Shown piece after piece: positions 1 through 7,737 of a stretch of 36,794 bases of DNA. Origin of the DNA: an uncultured Porphyromonadaceae bacterium (GTDB lineage Bacteria > Bacteroidota > Bacteroidia > Bacteroidales > Muribaculaceae); the NCBI GenBank assembly GCA_947176925.1, contig CAMWSN010000005.1, forward strand, positions 1-36,794. The letters are read 5' to 3'. How positions within the stretch are numbered: the first letter of the stretch is position 1; every line of letters starts with the position of its first letter. The position numbers and the translations under genes were made by a program. The notes below the pieces were generated by a model that worked only from the letters and a program-made list of their open reading frames with translations, made no database searches and had not been told where the DNA came from.

Positions 1-46
1 TGAGGTGGTGCTTGAGGTCTGGGTTGTCAGTATAGAAATTAGCCAT
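1..46 (-). CDS. Acyl-CoA dehydrogenase, N-terminal fragment (cut by window edge)
   Basis: Only the first 15 codons are inside the window, reading MANFYTDNPDLKHHL on the minus strand. This start resembles the N-terminus of the Bacteroidales acyl-CoA dehydrogenase usually encoded right after etfB-etfA. The ATG lies 2 nt after the etfA stop, so the two are almost certainly co-transcribed. The expected role is flavin-dependent oxidation of an acyl-CoA, passing electrons to the EtfAB flavoprotein. The identification rests on this short peptide plus context. The catalytic domain is not visible. Confidence 0.72.
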   Translation of the reverse strand, partial: MANFYTDNPDLKHHL

Positions 47-48
47 GA

Positions 49-1080
49 TTACTTGGAGTTCTTTTTGTAATACTTAATCAATTTGGGAACGATGTCCTCG
101 ACATTGCCGGTGATAACGTAGTCAGCAATGGTATTGATCGGCGCATTGGGGTCATTGTTAATGGAGATGATAATGGAGCTTTCCTGCATACCGGCGATGT
201 GTTGGATCTGTCCGGAGATGCCGCAGGCGATGTAGAGCTTGGGTCGCACGGTGGTTCCGGTCTGACCGATCTGGCGGCCGTGTTCAACCCATCCGGCGTC
301 GACAGCTGCACGGGTAGCGCCGACTTCGCCACCAAGGACCTTGGCGAGTTCGAAAATCTGGTCAAATCCTTCCTTTGAGCCAACGCCATAGCCACCGGCC
401 ACGATGATGGGGGAGTTTTTGATGTTGATTTTCGATTTTTCAATGTGGCGGTCAATGATTTCTACGACGTAGTCTTCGGGTTTAACGAAGTCGTCGGCTT
501 TGAGATTGATGACTTCGGCTTTGTGGTTGGGGTCGAAGATCTCTTTTTTCATGACGCCTTCGCGGACCGTAGCCATCTGGGGACGACATTCGGGGTTAAC
601 GATCGTAGCGACGATGTTACCGCCGAAAGCGGGGCGAATCTGGTAGAGAAGGTTTTCGTAGCTTTTGCCGGTCTTGGGGTCGGTATGGTCACCGATTTCG
701 AGGGATGTGCAGTCGGCGGTAAGTCCGCTGTGGAGGCAGGAGCTTACGCGGGGACCGAGGTCGCGACCGATGGTGGTTGCGCCCATGAGGCAAATCTGAG
801 GCTGAATCTGACGGAAGAGGTTGATCAGCAGCGCGGCATGGGGGTTGGTTGTGTAGGGAGCCATGCGGGCGTCGTCGACTTTGTAAACGACGTCGGCGCC
901 GTAGGGGGCGAGGACTTTTTCGACGTCGCCGAGGTTATGGCCGGCAACGATGGCTTCGAGCTTCACGCCGAGTTTATCGGCCAGGACGCGACCTTTGGTC
1001 AGCAGTTCGAGGCTGACGTCGGCCACGTGGTCTTCATCCCATTCGCAGTAGACGATGAGGTTGTTCTTGTCTTGTAACAT
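49..1080 (-). CDS. etfA: Electron transfer flavoprotein subunit alpha
   Basis: This is the FAD-binding alpha subunit of the EtfAB heterodimer, which accepts electrons from acyl-CoA dehydrogenase in the cytoplasm. The 343-aa protein has an N-terminal ETF-type alpha/beta domain. Its C-terminal FAD domain carries GISGQIQHIAGM from about residue 287, followed by SIINNDPNAPI-like sequence, the classic ETF-alpha signature. I chose the ATG at 1080 (MLQDKNNL). The open frame runs upstream to 1188, but that extension lies inside etfB and resembles no ETF sequence. The gap to etfB is 10 nt and to the dehydrogenase 2 nt, giving an etfB-etfA-acyl-CoA dehydrogenase operon. Confidence 0.95.
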   Translation of the reverse strand: MLQDKNNLIVYCEWDEDHVADVSLELLTKGRVLADKLGVKLEAIVAGHNLGDVEKVLAPYGADVVYKVDDARMAPYTTNPHAALLINLFRQIQPQICLMGATTIGRDLGPRVSSCLHSGLTADCTSLEIGDHTDPKTGKSYENLLYQIRPAFGGNIVATIVNPECRPQMATVREGVMKKEIFDPNHKAEVINLKADDFVKPEDYVVEIIDRHIEKSKINIKNSPIIVAGGYGVGSKEGFDQIFELAKVLGGEVGATRAAVDAGWVEHGRQIGQTGTTVRPKLYIACGISGQIQHIAGMQESSIIISINNDPNAPINTIADYVITGNVEDIVPKLIKYYKKNSK

Positions 1081-1090
1081 AGTTAGTTTC

Positions 1091-1963
1091 TTAGCCGATA
1101 GTGTGGTTAGCAATAAGTTCCTTGATGAGTTCTTCGATTTGCTCATCGTTGTTTTCGAGTCGGCGGCTTTCCTTGGCGGTAAAGACAACGTTTTCGATGG
1201 CTTTCACCTTAGTGGGCGAGCCGGGGAATCCGATCTGTTGGGGGTCAGCTTCGACGAAGGCGGCGTTCCATTCCTGGATGATTTCCGGGCAGCGGGAGTC
1301 GGCTCGCTTGGCGGCTTCTTCACTCAACGCGGTTTTTTCAGTGGGAGAAGCGGCGTATTTGAACTTGCAGACACGCTGGGCATTACGGGGGCGACATTCG
1401 TCGGCAGAGCCGGTTACGGTCACGACGCAGGGGAGGGGAGCCTTTACGGTTTCGACGCCGTGTTCGAGGCGGCGTTTTACGATTACGTGGCCGTCCTTGC
1501 AATCAAGGATTTCTTCGGCGTAAGTCACCTGGGGGATACCGAGCTTTTCAGCAATCTGGGGGCCTACCTGGGCGGTGTCGCCGTCGATGGCCTGACGTCC
1601 GCCGAGGATGATGTCGTAGCCTTCCATCTTCTTGACGGCCTGAGCCAGGGAGTAAGAAGTGGCGAGGGTGTCGGCGCCGCCGAGAGCGCGGTCGGTCAGA
1701 ACGACACCGCGGTCAGCGCCGCGATAGATTGCTTCACGAATGATTTCAGAGGCACGGGGGAGACCCATAGTGAGCATAGTCACGGTGGAGCCGGGGTTAG
1801 CATCCTTGAGGCGCAGGGCCTGCTCCAGTGCATTGAGGTCTTCCGGATTGAAGATAGCCGGCAGCGCAGCGCGATTGATGGTGCCGTCCTCTTTCATTGC
1901 ATCTTTGCCCACATTGCGGGTATCGGGGACCTGCTTGGCGAGCACGATGATATTTAAACTCAT
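1091..1963 (-). CDS. etfB: Electron transfer flavoprotein subunit beta
   Basis: This is the beta subunit of the electron transfer flavoprotein, the nucleotide (AMP)-binding partner of EtfA. The protein is 290 aa, somewhat longer than typical 250-260 aa homologues. It begins MSLNIIVLAKQVPDT and carries the family motif DGDTAQVGP at residues 127-135, after the conserved GGRQAI. It is the first gene of its operon. A Bacteroidota promoter lies about 65-95 nt upstream, leaving a leader of roughly 60 nt. Start and stop are clear and no damage is seen. Confidence 0.95.
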   Translation of the reverse strand: MSLNIIVLAKQVPDTRNVGKDAMKEDGTINRAALPAIFNPEDLNALEQALRLKDANPGSTVTMLTMGLPRASEIIREAIYRGADRGVVLTDRALGGADTLATSYSLAQAVKKMEGYDIILGGRQAIDGDTAQVGPQIAEKLGIPQVTYAEEILDCKDGHVIVKRRLEHGVETVKAPLPCVVTVTGSADECRPRNAQRVCKFKYAASPTEKTALSEEAAKRADSRCPEIIQEWNAAFVEADPQQIGFPGSPTKVKAIENVVFTAKESRRLENNDEQIEELIKELIANHTIG

Positions 1964-2027
1964 GCTGTTATTATTTATGTTGATAATAATTGATTAAATG
2001 CGGATGAATTATGACATAGTCAACGCG

Positions 2028-2059
2028 CAAAGTTACAAAATTTTGTCCGACTTTGCAAA
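2028..2059 (-). promoter_or_regulatory. Promoter of the etfBA operon
   Basis: On the minus strand there is TTTG (2059-2056), a 20-nt spacer, then TAACTTTG (2035-2028). This fits the Bacteroidota -33/-7 consensus. The predicted transcript starts near 2023, about 60 nt before the etfB ATG. Confidence 0.7.
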
Positions 2060-2092
2060 TTTTGGCGCCAAATAAGCCAACTTTCGCGCGGA

Positions 2093-2938
2093 TTAGACGG
2101 CTTTGAAGCTCATGTCAAGGCCCTTGACGGAGTGGGTAAGGGCGCCGACGCTGATGAAGTCCACTCCGGTTTCGCCATAGGCGCGGAGGGTCTCGAGGGT
2201 GATACCGCCGCTTGATTCGATTTCCGTGGCGCCATTGATTCTCTTGACGGCGTCGGCGGTGCGTTCGGGGGTGAAATTATCGAGCATGATGCGGTCTACT
2301 CCGGCGGCGAGGGCCTGGTCAATCTCCTCGGTGTTACGCACTTCGACTTCGATTTTGAGGTCTTTGCCGGTGGCCTTGCAGTAGGCCTTGGCGGCAGCTA
2401 CGGAGTTGGGGATTCCTCCGGCGAAGTCGTTATGGTTATCCTTAATGAGAATCATGTCGAATAGTCCGATGCGATGGTTTCCGCCGCCGCCGATGCGTAC
2501 GGCTTCTTTGTCGAGGATGCGCATTCCGGGCTGGGTCTTGCGGGTGTCGATGACCTTGGTTTTCAGGCCGTGGAGTTCCTGCTGATAGCGATGTGTTGTG
2601 GTTGCGATGCCGCTCATGCGCTGCATGATGTTGAGCATGATGCGCTCGGTCTGGAGGAGGCTGCGGACGCTACCTTCGACCTCAAAAGCGATGTCGCCGG
2701 GTTTGACTTCGGTGCCGTCGGGGATGAAGACGGTCATTTTCAGTTCGGGGTCAAACTTTTCAAACACTTTGCGGGCCACATCGACTCCGGCTAAGATTCC
2801 GGGCTCCTTGATGATGAGGCGCTGCTTTCCGCGGGCGTCGGCGGGGATGGTACTAAGGGTGGTATGGTCGCCGTCGCCGACGTCTTCAGCGAATGCGAGC
2901 GTCAGGAGGTCATCGATCAGTTCGTCTTTAGATTTCAT
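2093..2938 (-). CDS. nadC: Nicotinate-nucleotide pyrophosphorylase (quinolinate phosphoribosyltransferase)
   Basis: This enzyme converts quinolinate and PRPP to nicotinate mononucleotide, CO2 and PPi in de novo NAD synthesis in the cytoplasm. The 281-aa protein has the usual family length. Motifs visible are DTRKTQPGMR (131-140), GGGGNHRIGL (150-159), KDNH (166-169) and the late barrel motif ESSGGI. nadA and nadB are not next to it. It is transcribed divergently from rlmH out of a shared palindromic promoter region. The separate etf promoter downstream suggests nadC is its own transcription unit. Confidence 0.96.
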   Translation of the reverse strand: MKSKDELIDDLLTLAFAEDVGDGDHTTLSTIPADARGKQRLIIKEPGILAGVDVARKVFEKFDPELKMTVFIPDGTEVKPGDIAFEVEGSVRSLLQTERIMLNIMQRMSGIATTTHRYQQELHGLKTKVIDTRKTQPGMRILDKEAVRIGGGGNHRIGLFDMILIKDNHNDFAGGIPNSVAAAKAYCKATGKDLKIEVEVRNTEEIDQALAAGVDRIMLDNFTPERTADAVKRINGATEIESSGGITLETLRAYGETGVDFISVGALTHSVKGLDMSFKAV

Positions 2939-2949
2939 AGAGATTTATG

Positions 2950-2988
2950 GATTTTTTGTTAATTTTGCGGCAAAATTAACAAAAAATC
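2950..2988. promoter_or_regulatory. 39-bp perfect palindrome holding the nadC/rlmH divergent promoters
   Basis: Two 19-nt arms (2950-2968 and 2970-2988) are perfect reverse complements around a single G at 2969. Each arm contains TAATTTTG, a good -7 element: plus strand 2960-2967 for rlmH, minus strand 2978-2971 for nadC. The two polymerase sites overlap, so occupancy should be mutually exclusive. It could equally be an operator for a dimeric repressor. The palindrome and the -7 elements are directly visible. The regulatory role is inferred. Confidence 0.7.
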
Positions 2989-3002
2989 AGCAGAAAATCA
3001 AA
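2971..3002 (-). promoter_or_regulatory. nadC promoter (-33 and -7)
   Basis: On the minus strand there is TTTG (3002-2999), 20 nt, then TAATTTTG (2978-2971). The -33 element touches the first base of the rlmH start codon. The predicted start near 2965 gives a leader of about 27 nt. Confidence 0.65.
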
Positions 3003-3475
3003 TGAAATTGTTATTAATGGCCGTCGGTAAGACCACTCAGCACCTCATGCGTCAAGGGATTGACCTTTATCTGGAGCGTTTGCGTCACTATCTGCCCGTG
3101 GAGGTGGAGATTATAGCTGACGTCAAGAAGACTGCGTCGCTGACGTCGGAGAAGCAGAAGGAGCTTGAAGGCGAGCAGATTCTGCGGCGAATCGAACCGG
3201 GTGACAGGCTTATTCTCCTTGATGAAAACGGGCGGGAGATGACGTCGCGCGAGTTTGCGGGGTATATGGAGAAGCAGATGGCGGCTGGCGGGAAGAGGCT
3301 GGTCTACGTCGTAGGCGGCCCTTACGGGTTTTCGCAGGCGGTCTATGCGCGCGCCGATTCGAAACTGTCACTCAGCAGGATGACGTTTAATCATGAGATG
3401 GTACGGCTCTTTTTCGTCGAGCAGCTTTACCGCTCGCAGACGATACTTCGCGGCGAGCCGTATCATCACGATTAA
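3002..3475 (+). CDS. rlmH: 23S rRNA (pseudouridine1915-N3)-methyltransferase
   Basis: This is the SPOUT-family methyltransferase that N3-methylates pseudouridine 1915 in helix 69 of 23S rRNA, acting on assembled ribosomes. The 157-aa protein matches the usual 155-160 aa. The SAM-binding knot is visible as YVVGGPYGF (102-110), followed by LSRMTFNHEMVRLFFVEQLYR and the C-terminal GEPYHHD typical of RlmH. The ATG at 3002 is the first in frame and follows the palindromic promoter. The gene converges on a porin-like gene with only 3 nt between stop codons and no evident terminator hairpin. Confidence 0.97.
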   Translation: MKLLLMAVGKTTQHLMRQGIDLYLERLRHYLPVEVEIIADVKKTASLTSEKQKELEGEQILRRIEPGDRLILLDENGREMTSREFAGYMEKQMAAGGKRLVYVVGGPYGFSQAVYARADSKLSLSRMTFNHEMVRLFFVEQLYRSQTILRGEPYHHD

Positions 3476-3478
3476 GAT

Positions 3479-4813
3479 TTAGAACGAGAAGGCACACATG
3501 ACGTTTGCGCGCCAGGCATTTCGGGCCTCTTTTGAGATGTTTTCGCGGCGCCCGTAATCAACCTCGGCTGCCACGCTCAGGCGCGGGAGGATGTTCCAGA
3601 AGGCATTTGCGCAGGCAAACGTGCCGCAACGATATTCGTCGGCAGGTGCCCCCTTGCGGGTACTGAGGTATGTCTGGCTGGCGGCGATGGAGATGAAGAA
3701 GTCGGGCCGGAAATTGTATTGAACGCCTAAGGACCAACCCATGGATTGGGGTGCATAGAGCTTAGAGGGATTCTCAGGGTCAGAGATGAGGTCATAGCGG
3801 CCATATTGAAGGTCACTTCCCAATCCGGCGATGCCGCGTCCGCAGGCCAGGTTGGCATAGGTAGTGAGCGAGCGCGTCGGATGAGCTACGGAACTCAGGT
3901 GTAGCCCCCAACCGGTCAAATTGTGGTTGCTTCCACCGGAGATGTCGCGATAAGACAGGGAGCGGGCAATGGCGCTCAGGCGGACGTGCTGGCCTGGGGC
4001 CCACTGATATTGCGCGAGAGCGGCAAGGTCAGGGAGCCACTCTGAAAGAGGCTTTACAGCGGGCATGGTTTGGTCAATGGCCGTGGATGGTGTTTCGAGG
4101 GACACGCCCAAGTGCCAGCGGTTTTTCAGGCAAGGCATGTATCGGACCAGGACAGAGGTGTGGGAATACTTGTTGTTGTTACCGGCCGCGTCGATGACCA
4201 CGGGTTGGGCCGCGGGGTCGGAGAAGGTAGAGGCGGCGTAACCGACGGTGAAGTCACGGATCATGGCATAAGCTTTTTTGAGTTTAAGACCGCGTGAATC
4301 ATAGCCGGTGAAGTCGGTTTCGATATAGAGTTGATAGTTGCCAATCACGCGGTGGTAGCCGATGACGCGGAAGAAGAGCCCGGTTCCGGCTGGGGTCGAT
4401 GAGAATCGGCGCATTGACAGTGGGTTGGCAGGAATAGGAATGGTGTAGGGGGCAAAAGCGCTTCCGGGAACGGCGCCATTCCAGTCATAGAAGGCGCGCA
4501 TGCGGACGCTTCCGCCGATGCCCATTGACATGCCGGCCTCTTTGCTCATGAAGAGGAAGTAAGGGGCGTCGGGGTCCTGGAAGTGGCGAAACTGGTCATA
4601 ATAGAAAGTGCTGATGACGCGAAACATCGAGTCTTTGTCGGCCGCGATGGTGGCATTGTCGGTCGGACGGCCGTCGATATACATTATTTTAGTTGATGCG
4701 GCTTTACGATTGATAAGCGAATCGGGGTTGGAGACGGCGGCTTCGGCAGATAATGCGCTGCATGATAAGGCAAACAACGCTATGGCGCACAAGGATTTCA
4801 ATATATTTCTCAT
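3479..4813 (-). CDS. Outer-membrane porin-like beta-barrel protein (DcaP-like)
   Basis: A 444-aa exported protein with a Sec signal peptide (MRNILKSLCAIALFALSCSALSA, cleavage near 23). The rest alternates short aromatic-rich strands and ends in CAFSF, the terminal-Phe signature of BamA-inserted barrels. The sequence style (GGSVRMRAFYDW, a FRVIGYHR strand, then an IETDFTGYDSRGLKLKKAY region) resembles the DcaP-like porin family. That would make it a channel for small solutes. The assignment is from memory of the family and needs a profile search. It is monocistronic, converging with rlmH, and has a -7 element 23-30 nt upstream. Confidence 0.65.
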   Translation of the reverse strand: MRNILKSLCAIALFALSCSALSAEAAVSNPDSLINRKAASTKIMYIDGRPTDNATIAADKDSMFRVISTFYYDQFRHFQDPDAPYFLFMSKEAGMSMGIGGSVRMRAFYDWNGAVPGSAFAPYTIPIPANPLSMRRFSSTPAGTGLFFRVIGYHRVIGNYQLYIETDFTGYDSRGLKLKKAYAMIRDFTVGYAASTFSDPAAQPVVIDAAGNNNKYSHTSVLVRYMPCLKNRWHLGVSLETPSTAIDQTMPAVKPLSEWLPDLAALAQYQWAPGQHVRLSAIARSLSYRDISGGSNHNLTGWGLHLSSVAHPTRSLTTYANLACGRGIAGLGSDLQYGRYDLISDPENPSKLYAPQSMGWSLGVQYNFRPDFFISIAASQTYLSTRKGAPADEYRCGTFACANAFWNILPRLSVAAEVDYGRRENISKEARNAWRANVMCAFSF

Positions 4814-4835
4814 GAAAAAATGTTTTAACGTGGCG

Positions 4836-4843
4836 CAAATTTA
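4836..4843 (-). promoter_or_regulatory. -7 element of the porin-like gene
   Basis: TAAATTTG on the minus strand, about 22 nt before the ATG at 4813. The -33 position only offers TTTC, so it is a weaker match. The leader would be roughly 15-18 nt. Confidence 0.5.
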
Positions 4844-4884
4844 CGAAAAATTCTGAGAATCTGAAATTTTCATGGATGAAGGAG

Positions 4885-4915
4885 TTGTCAGTCCGGATAA
4901 AATTGTGTAAATTTG
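4885..4915 (+). promoter_or_regulatory. Promoter of the two-helix membrane protein gene
   Basis: TTG (4885-4887), 20 nt, then TAAATTTG (4908-4915). The predicted start near 4920 gives a leader of about 26 nt to the ATG at 4946. This argues against the upstream TTG start at 4913, which would fall inside the promoter. Confidence 0.6.
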
Positions 4916-4945
4916 TGGGTGAAAACACGTAAAACAGTTTTGAGC

Positions 4946-5611
4946 ATGAAAACGCCGTTTGAATCTGAAATCGGAAATAAAATAATCTTGGTTGCTTGCT
5001 TTGGCCTTGGAGTCTATTTGATGACTTTAGAAAAAGATGTGTCCCTCTTTGGCATTATCTTGATGGGAGCTTTTGTGGGTTTTATTATTTACTTGGTCCT
5101 TAAATTCCCGGTTTTGATTTACTTGGAGTATCGTCGCCGCGTTGAAAACGACATCCCGGTTGACGTAGTCTTGGAGACGAATCCGGATGTCGTTAAGGGG
5201 CGTATGCTGGAGCTTATGTACTATGGCCATCTGGATGGAGATGATGCGATGTTGGCCGAGTTTAATCAAATATTCCGGTACTATCCGCAGTGGAATCTTG
5301 AAGAATGGGATGTTTTTCGCGCCTGGTATAAGGGTTTTATTGACTTTGTGCTTTCTCGTCCGGATTTAATCAAGATAACAAAAAATGGAGGGCAGGAGTA
5401 TGTCAAAGAGGAAGATTCGCTCTATGACCCTGACGCTCCTGACTGGGAACCGTATGAGTACGTTGTAAATAAAGTATTTACAGAAATAGAAAACGAAAGG
5501 GAGCTTAAACGCAAAGAGTCCGAAAGGAGACGAGACAATTACGCAAGGGCTCTCGGCATAGGTATGGGAATAGGGCTTGTCGGCGGTATTTCCGGAAGTA
5601 GCGGCTCTTGA
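4946..5611 (+). CDS. Unknown two-helix inner-membrane protein
   Basis: I do not recognise this 221-aa protein. It starts MKTPFESEIGNK and has two predicted membrane helices (about residues 13-28 and 33-60). A charged, mainly helical domain of about 130 residues follows, holding acidic and aromatic runs such as FRYYPQWNLEEWDVFRAWY. Next come a highly charged stretch (ENERELKRKESERRRDN) and a glycine-rich end (ALGIGMGIGLVGGISGSSGS). With both helices near the N-terminus, the bulk is probably cytoplasmic. It stands alone between a divergent porin gene and a convergent tRNA-Cys. A single-gene transcript with its own promoter is likely. Confidence 0.75.
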   Translation: MKTPFESEIGNKIILVACFGLGVYLMTLEKDVSLFGIILMGAFVGFIIYLVLKFPVLIYLEYRRRVENDIPVDVVLETNPDVVKGRMLELMYYGHLDGDDAMLAEFNQIFRYYPQWNLEEWDVFRAWYKGFIDFVLSRPDLIKITKNGGQEYVKEEDSLYDPDAPDWEPYEYVVNKVFTEIENERELKRKESERRRDNYARALGIGMGIGLVGGISGSSGS

Positions 5612-5679
5612 GGCTAGTCCTTTATGATCCGGGGTGGGGCATCTTTTTAATTTGGTGAAGAGCAGTGATTTAAAAGCGA

Positions 5680-5704
5680 AAGACTCCGCGGGTTACGGAG
5701 TCTT
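5680..5704 (-). terminator. Terminator after tRNA-Cys
   Basis: AAGACTCCG pairs with CGGAGTCTT around a 7-nt loop. On the minus strand it is followed by TTCGCTTTT. It begins about 4 nt after the tRNA 3' end and could also end plus-strand transcripts from the gene ending at 5611. Confidence 0.75.
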
Positions 5705-5707
5705 CAG

Positions 5708-5778
5708 AGGTCCCAAGCGGATTCGAACCGCTGTACACGGTTTTGCAGACCGTTGCCTAACCACTCGGCCATGGAACC
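5708..5778 (-). tRNA. tRNA-Cys (anticodon GCA)
   Basis: A 71-nt cloverleaf on the minus strand. The acceptor GGTTCCA pairs with TGGGACC. The anticodon stem ACGGT/ACCGT holds CTGCAAA with anticodon GCA. The T arm AGCGG-TTCGAAT-CCGCT is complete. The discriminator is T, as expected for cysteine tRNAs. CCA is not encoded, so it depends on a CCA-adding enzyme, and a candidate is encoded further on in this window. Confidence 0.97.
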
Positions 5779-5803
5779 ATAAAGTGAGTAGCTTTTAGCG
5801 GTG

Positions 5804-5835
5804 CAAAGTTACGTAGAATTTTCGGGATGCGCAAA
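5804..5835 (-). promoter_or_regulatory. Promoter of tRNA-Cys
   Basis: On the minus strand there is TTTG (5835-5832), 20 nt, then TAACTTTG (5811-5804). The -7 element ends 26 nt before the tRNA 5' end. Confidence 0.7.
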
Positions 5836-5871
5836 TTTTTTTTCGTTTTTTTGAAAAATTTTATAAAAGTG

Positions 5872-5902
5872 TTGTAATTTTCAGGCATTCTGACTAAATT
5901 TG
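5872..5902 (+). promoter_or_regulatory. Promoter of the LysE-family exporter
   Basis: TTG (5872-5874), 20 nt, then TAAATTTG (5895-5902). The predicted start near 5907 leaves a leader of only about 5 nt before the ATG at 5912. Confidence 0.6.
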
Positions 5903-5911
5903 CAAGATATT

Positions 5912-6544
5912 ATGGAAAGTTTAATCTACGTGTTGCTGCGCGGTCTTGCGATAGGCGTGCTGATTTCGGCTCCGATGGGGCCAATCGGTATGCTGGTGAT
6001 CCAGCGCACGTTGAATAAGGGTCGATGGCCCGCTTTCTTTACCGGTATCGGCGCTTCGGTATCGGATATGTTTTATTGTATTCTGACCGGTGCGGGCATC
6101 GCGTTTATTACGGATTTTATTAGTTCACAGCAGTTTATTTTGCAGTTGGCGGGGTCGGCGGTTCTGGCCGTGTTTGGTATTTATCTTTTCCGGAAGAATC
6201 CGGCGCGGCGGGTTAATCCTAAGGATGACCTTATGCCGAAGAGTTATTGGAAGGATATGGTCAGCGGCTTTTTATTGACTTTTTCTAACCCGCTGATTTT
6301 ATTTTTTATTATCGGATTGTTTGCCCGGTTTAATTTTCTTTTGCCTGAATATAGATATTATCATTATATTTTGGGCTATTTGAGCATTGCCGTGGGCGCT
6401 TTGGCGTGGTGGTTTATGATTACGCTTTTGGTTAATAAGATGCGCGCTCATTTCAATGTGCGTTCGCTTTACATTATTAACCGCGTCATTGGTGGTATCC
6501 TCGTGGCTTTTGCGTTAATCAGCCTCGTTACGGCGTTTATTTAG
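5912..6544 (+). CDS. LysE-family amino-acid exporter
   Basis: A 210-aa inner-membrane protein with about six membrane helices, the usual size for the LysE/RhtB superfamily that exports amino acids or related metabolites. The family motif is visible near the N-terminus as SAPMGPIGMLVIQRTL, followed by the FFTGIGASVSDMFYC region. FLLTFSNPLILFFI in the middle matches the second conserved NP block. I chose the ATG at 5912 (MESLIYVLLRG) over the TTG at 5900, which lies inside the -7 promoter element. The substrate cannot be told from sequence. Its stop codon overlaps the stop of the convergent downstream gene. Confidence 0.85.
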   Translation: MESLIYVLLRGLAIGVLISAPMGPIGMLVIQRTLNKGRWPAFFTGIGASVSDMFYCILTGAGIAFITDFISSQQFILQLAGSAVLAVFGIYLFRKNPARRVNPKDDLMPKSYWKDMVSGFLLTFSNPLILFFIIGLFARFNFLLPEYRYYHYILGYLSIAVGALAWWFMITLLVNKMRAHFNVRSLYIINRVIGGILVAFALISLVTAFI

Positions 6545-7737
6545 AGTTTTTTCCGTTTCAGTAGGCGGGGAAGGTAGCCGATGAGGAGGATGGCGGCTTC
6601 GGCAAGGAGGAAGATGATGGTGTAGCGGGGAAAGAGCGAGGGGGATGCGTAGATTGAGAGGTCTTCGGTCTCAGGGTCAATGGATTGGAGTGTGCGTTTC
6701 CAGGTGATGATTCCTCCGTCGGTGCCGACTATGGCTGTTTTGCCGCGAGCTATGGTCTTGAGTGTGCGTGAGTCGGCCCGGTAGATCGGGTAGTCGGCCA
6801 TGGAGATGTCACGCCAGGAGTCAATTTCTTCAGCTGAGGCGTCGGTCAGGGCTATGAGATCGGTGCGCGCGGCAAGTTCGTTGGCGTTGAAGCTGATGGC
6901 GGCTCCGGCGACTTTGAGGTCGGGGATAAGGAGGAAGAGTTGAGTGGAGTCAGGGTTGACGACGTCTTCGGTTATGTCCATGCCAGAGTCGGGGTCAAGA
7001 ATGGCAAAGGTGTTGGTTCCGACAGGGTTCGCTGCCGGTTGTCGCACTTCAATGAATTCGAGGTCCGGGGTGTCGTCGTCGGGGAGGTCAAACATGCTGA
7101 ATTCCTGGATTTCACCGGTGGATAGGACCCGGTATACGTAGACGGGCTCGGGGGCGGGAGCGTCAGGGTCATAGAGCCTGGAGCCGACAGGGTAGGGGCG
7201 GAAGTCGACGAGAGGCTGCTCGTTATATCCGATAATGCCAATTAGGCCGCAGTAGGCCGCGGCTACTACAATCTGAACCCATTGAATCCAGGGGGCGAAG
7301 AGACACGGTGCGCATCGGTTGGTGAGCAGAAGGAATACGCAGAGGGCGGTGAGGAAGATGTTTTTGAGGAAGGTTGCGAAGTTTGAGATAATCAGCCAGT
7401 CGCCGAAGCATCCGCAGTCACTTACGGGGTCAGCAATCCAGATGTAGGCGCTCAGGGGGAGCATGACGGCCATGATGGCTGTGGCGCAGATGGCTGAGGT
7501 GCGGCGCATCGAGCCGGTCAGGAGGGTGAATCCGGTGAGGAATTCGGCCATGCAGAGGGCTGCGGCAGCCATCAGGACGAGGCCTTCGGGGAAAAGGTCG
7601 GCGATTCCCCAGGCAGCAAAATAATCGTTGAATTTGTTGACTGAGCCATAAAGGTCAATCATTTTTGCCATGCCGGAGACTGTAAATGTCGCGCCGACAA
7701 TGAGGCGGGCCATCCAAACGGCTATGCGGGTCTTCAT
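6541..7737 (-). CDS. DoxX/MauE-like membrane protein (BT_3928-type)
   Basis: A 398-aa inner-membrane protein. The N-terminal part (about 1-170) has four or more helices of the DoxX/MauE type (ARLIVGATFTVSGMAKM, TGFTLLTGSMRRTSA) and a cysteine pair, SDCGCFG. A hydrophilic domain of about 200 residues, probably outside the cytoplasm, follows, and a last helix sits near 372-390 with a basic end. This layout, directly after a DUF1599 gene, matches the Bacteroidales BT_3928 family. The molecular role is unknown; a redox or quinone-linked role is only suggested by DoxX/MauE relatives. Its ATG overlaps the DUF1599 stop (ATGA). It is the last gene of the tRNA-Pro-headed operon. Confidence 0.8.
   Translation of the reverse strand: MKTRIAVWMARLIVGATFTVSGMAKMIDLYGSVNKFNDYFAAWGIADLFPEGLVLMAAAALCMAEFLTGFTLLTGSMRRTSAICATAIMAVMLPLSAYIWIADPVSDCGCFGDWLIISNFATFLKNIFLTALCVFLLLTNRCAPCLFAPWIQWVQIVVAAAYCGLIGIIGYNEQPLVDFRPYPVGSRLYDPDAPAPEPVYVYRVLSTGEIQEFSMFDLPDDDTPDLEFIEVRQPAANPVGTNTFAILDPDSGMDITEDVVNPDSTQLFLLIPDLKVAGAAISFNANELAARTDLIALTDASAEEIDSWRDISMADYPIYRADSRTLKTIARGKTAIVGTDGGIITWKRTLQSIDPETEDLSIYASPSLFPRYTIIFLLAEAAILLIGYLPRLLKRKKL

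Noticed and set aside
445-1957. Long plus-strand open frames of 210 and 300 codons
   Set aside because: They are antisense to etfA and etfB, whose products are unmistakable. The translations are Val/Gly/Asp-rich shadows of GC-rich codons.
2061-2072. 12-bp palindrome TTTGGCGCCAAA between nadC and etfB
   Set aside because: It has no loop, so it makes a poor terminator, and nothing nearby supports an operator. It could be chance in this A/T-rich gap.
4913-4945. TTG start for the two-helix membrane protein
   Set aside because: The TTG is part of the -7 promoter element TAAATTTG (4908-4915), so it would precede the transcription start.
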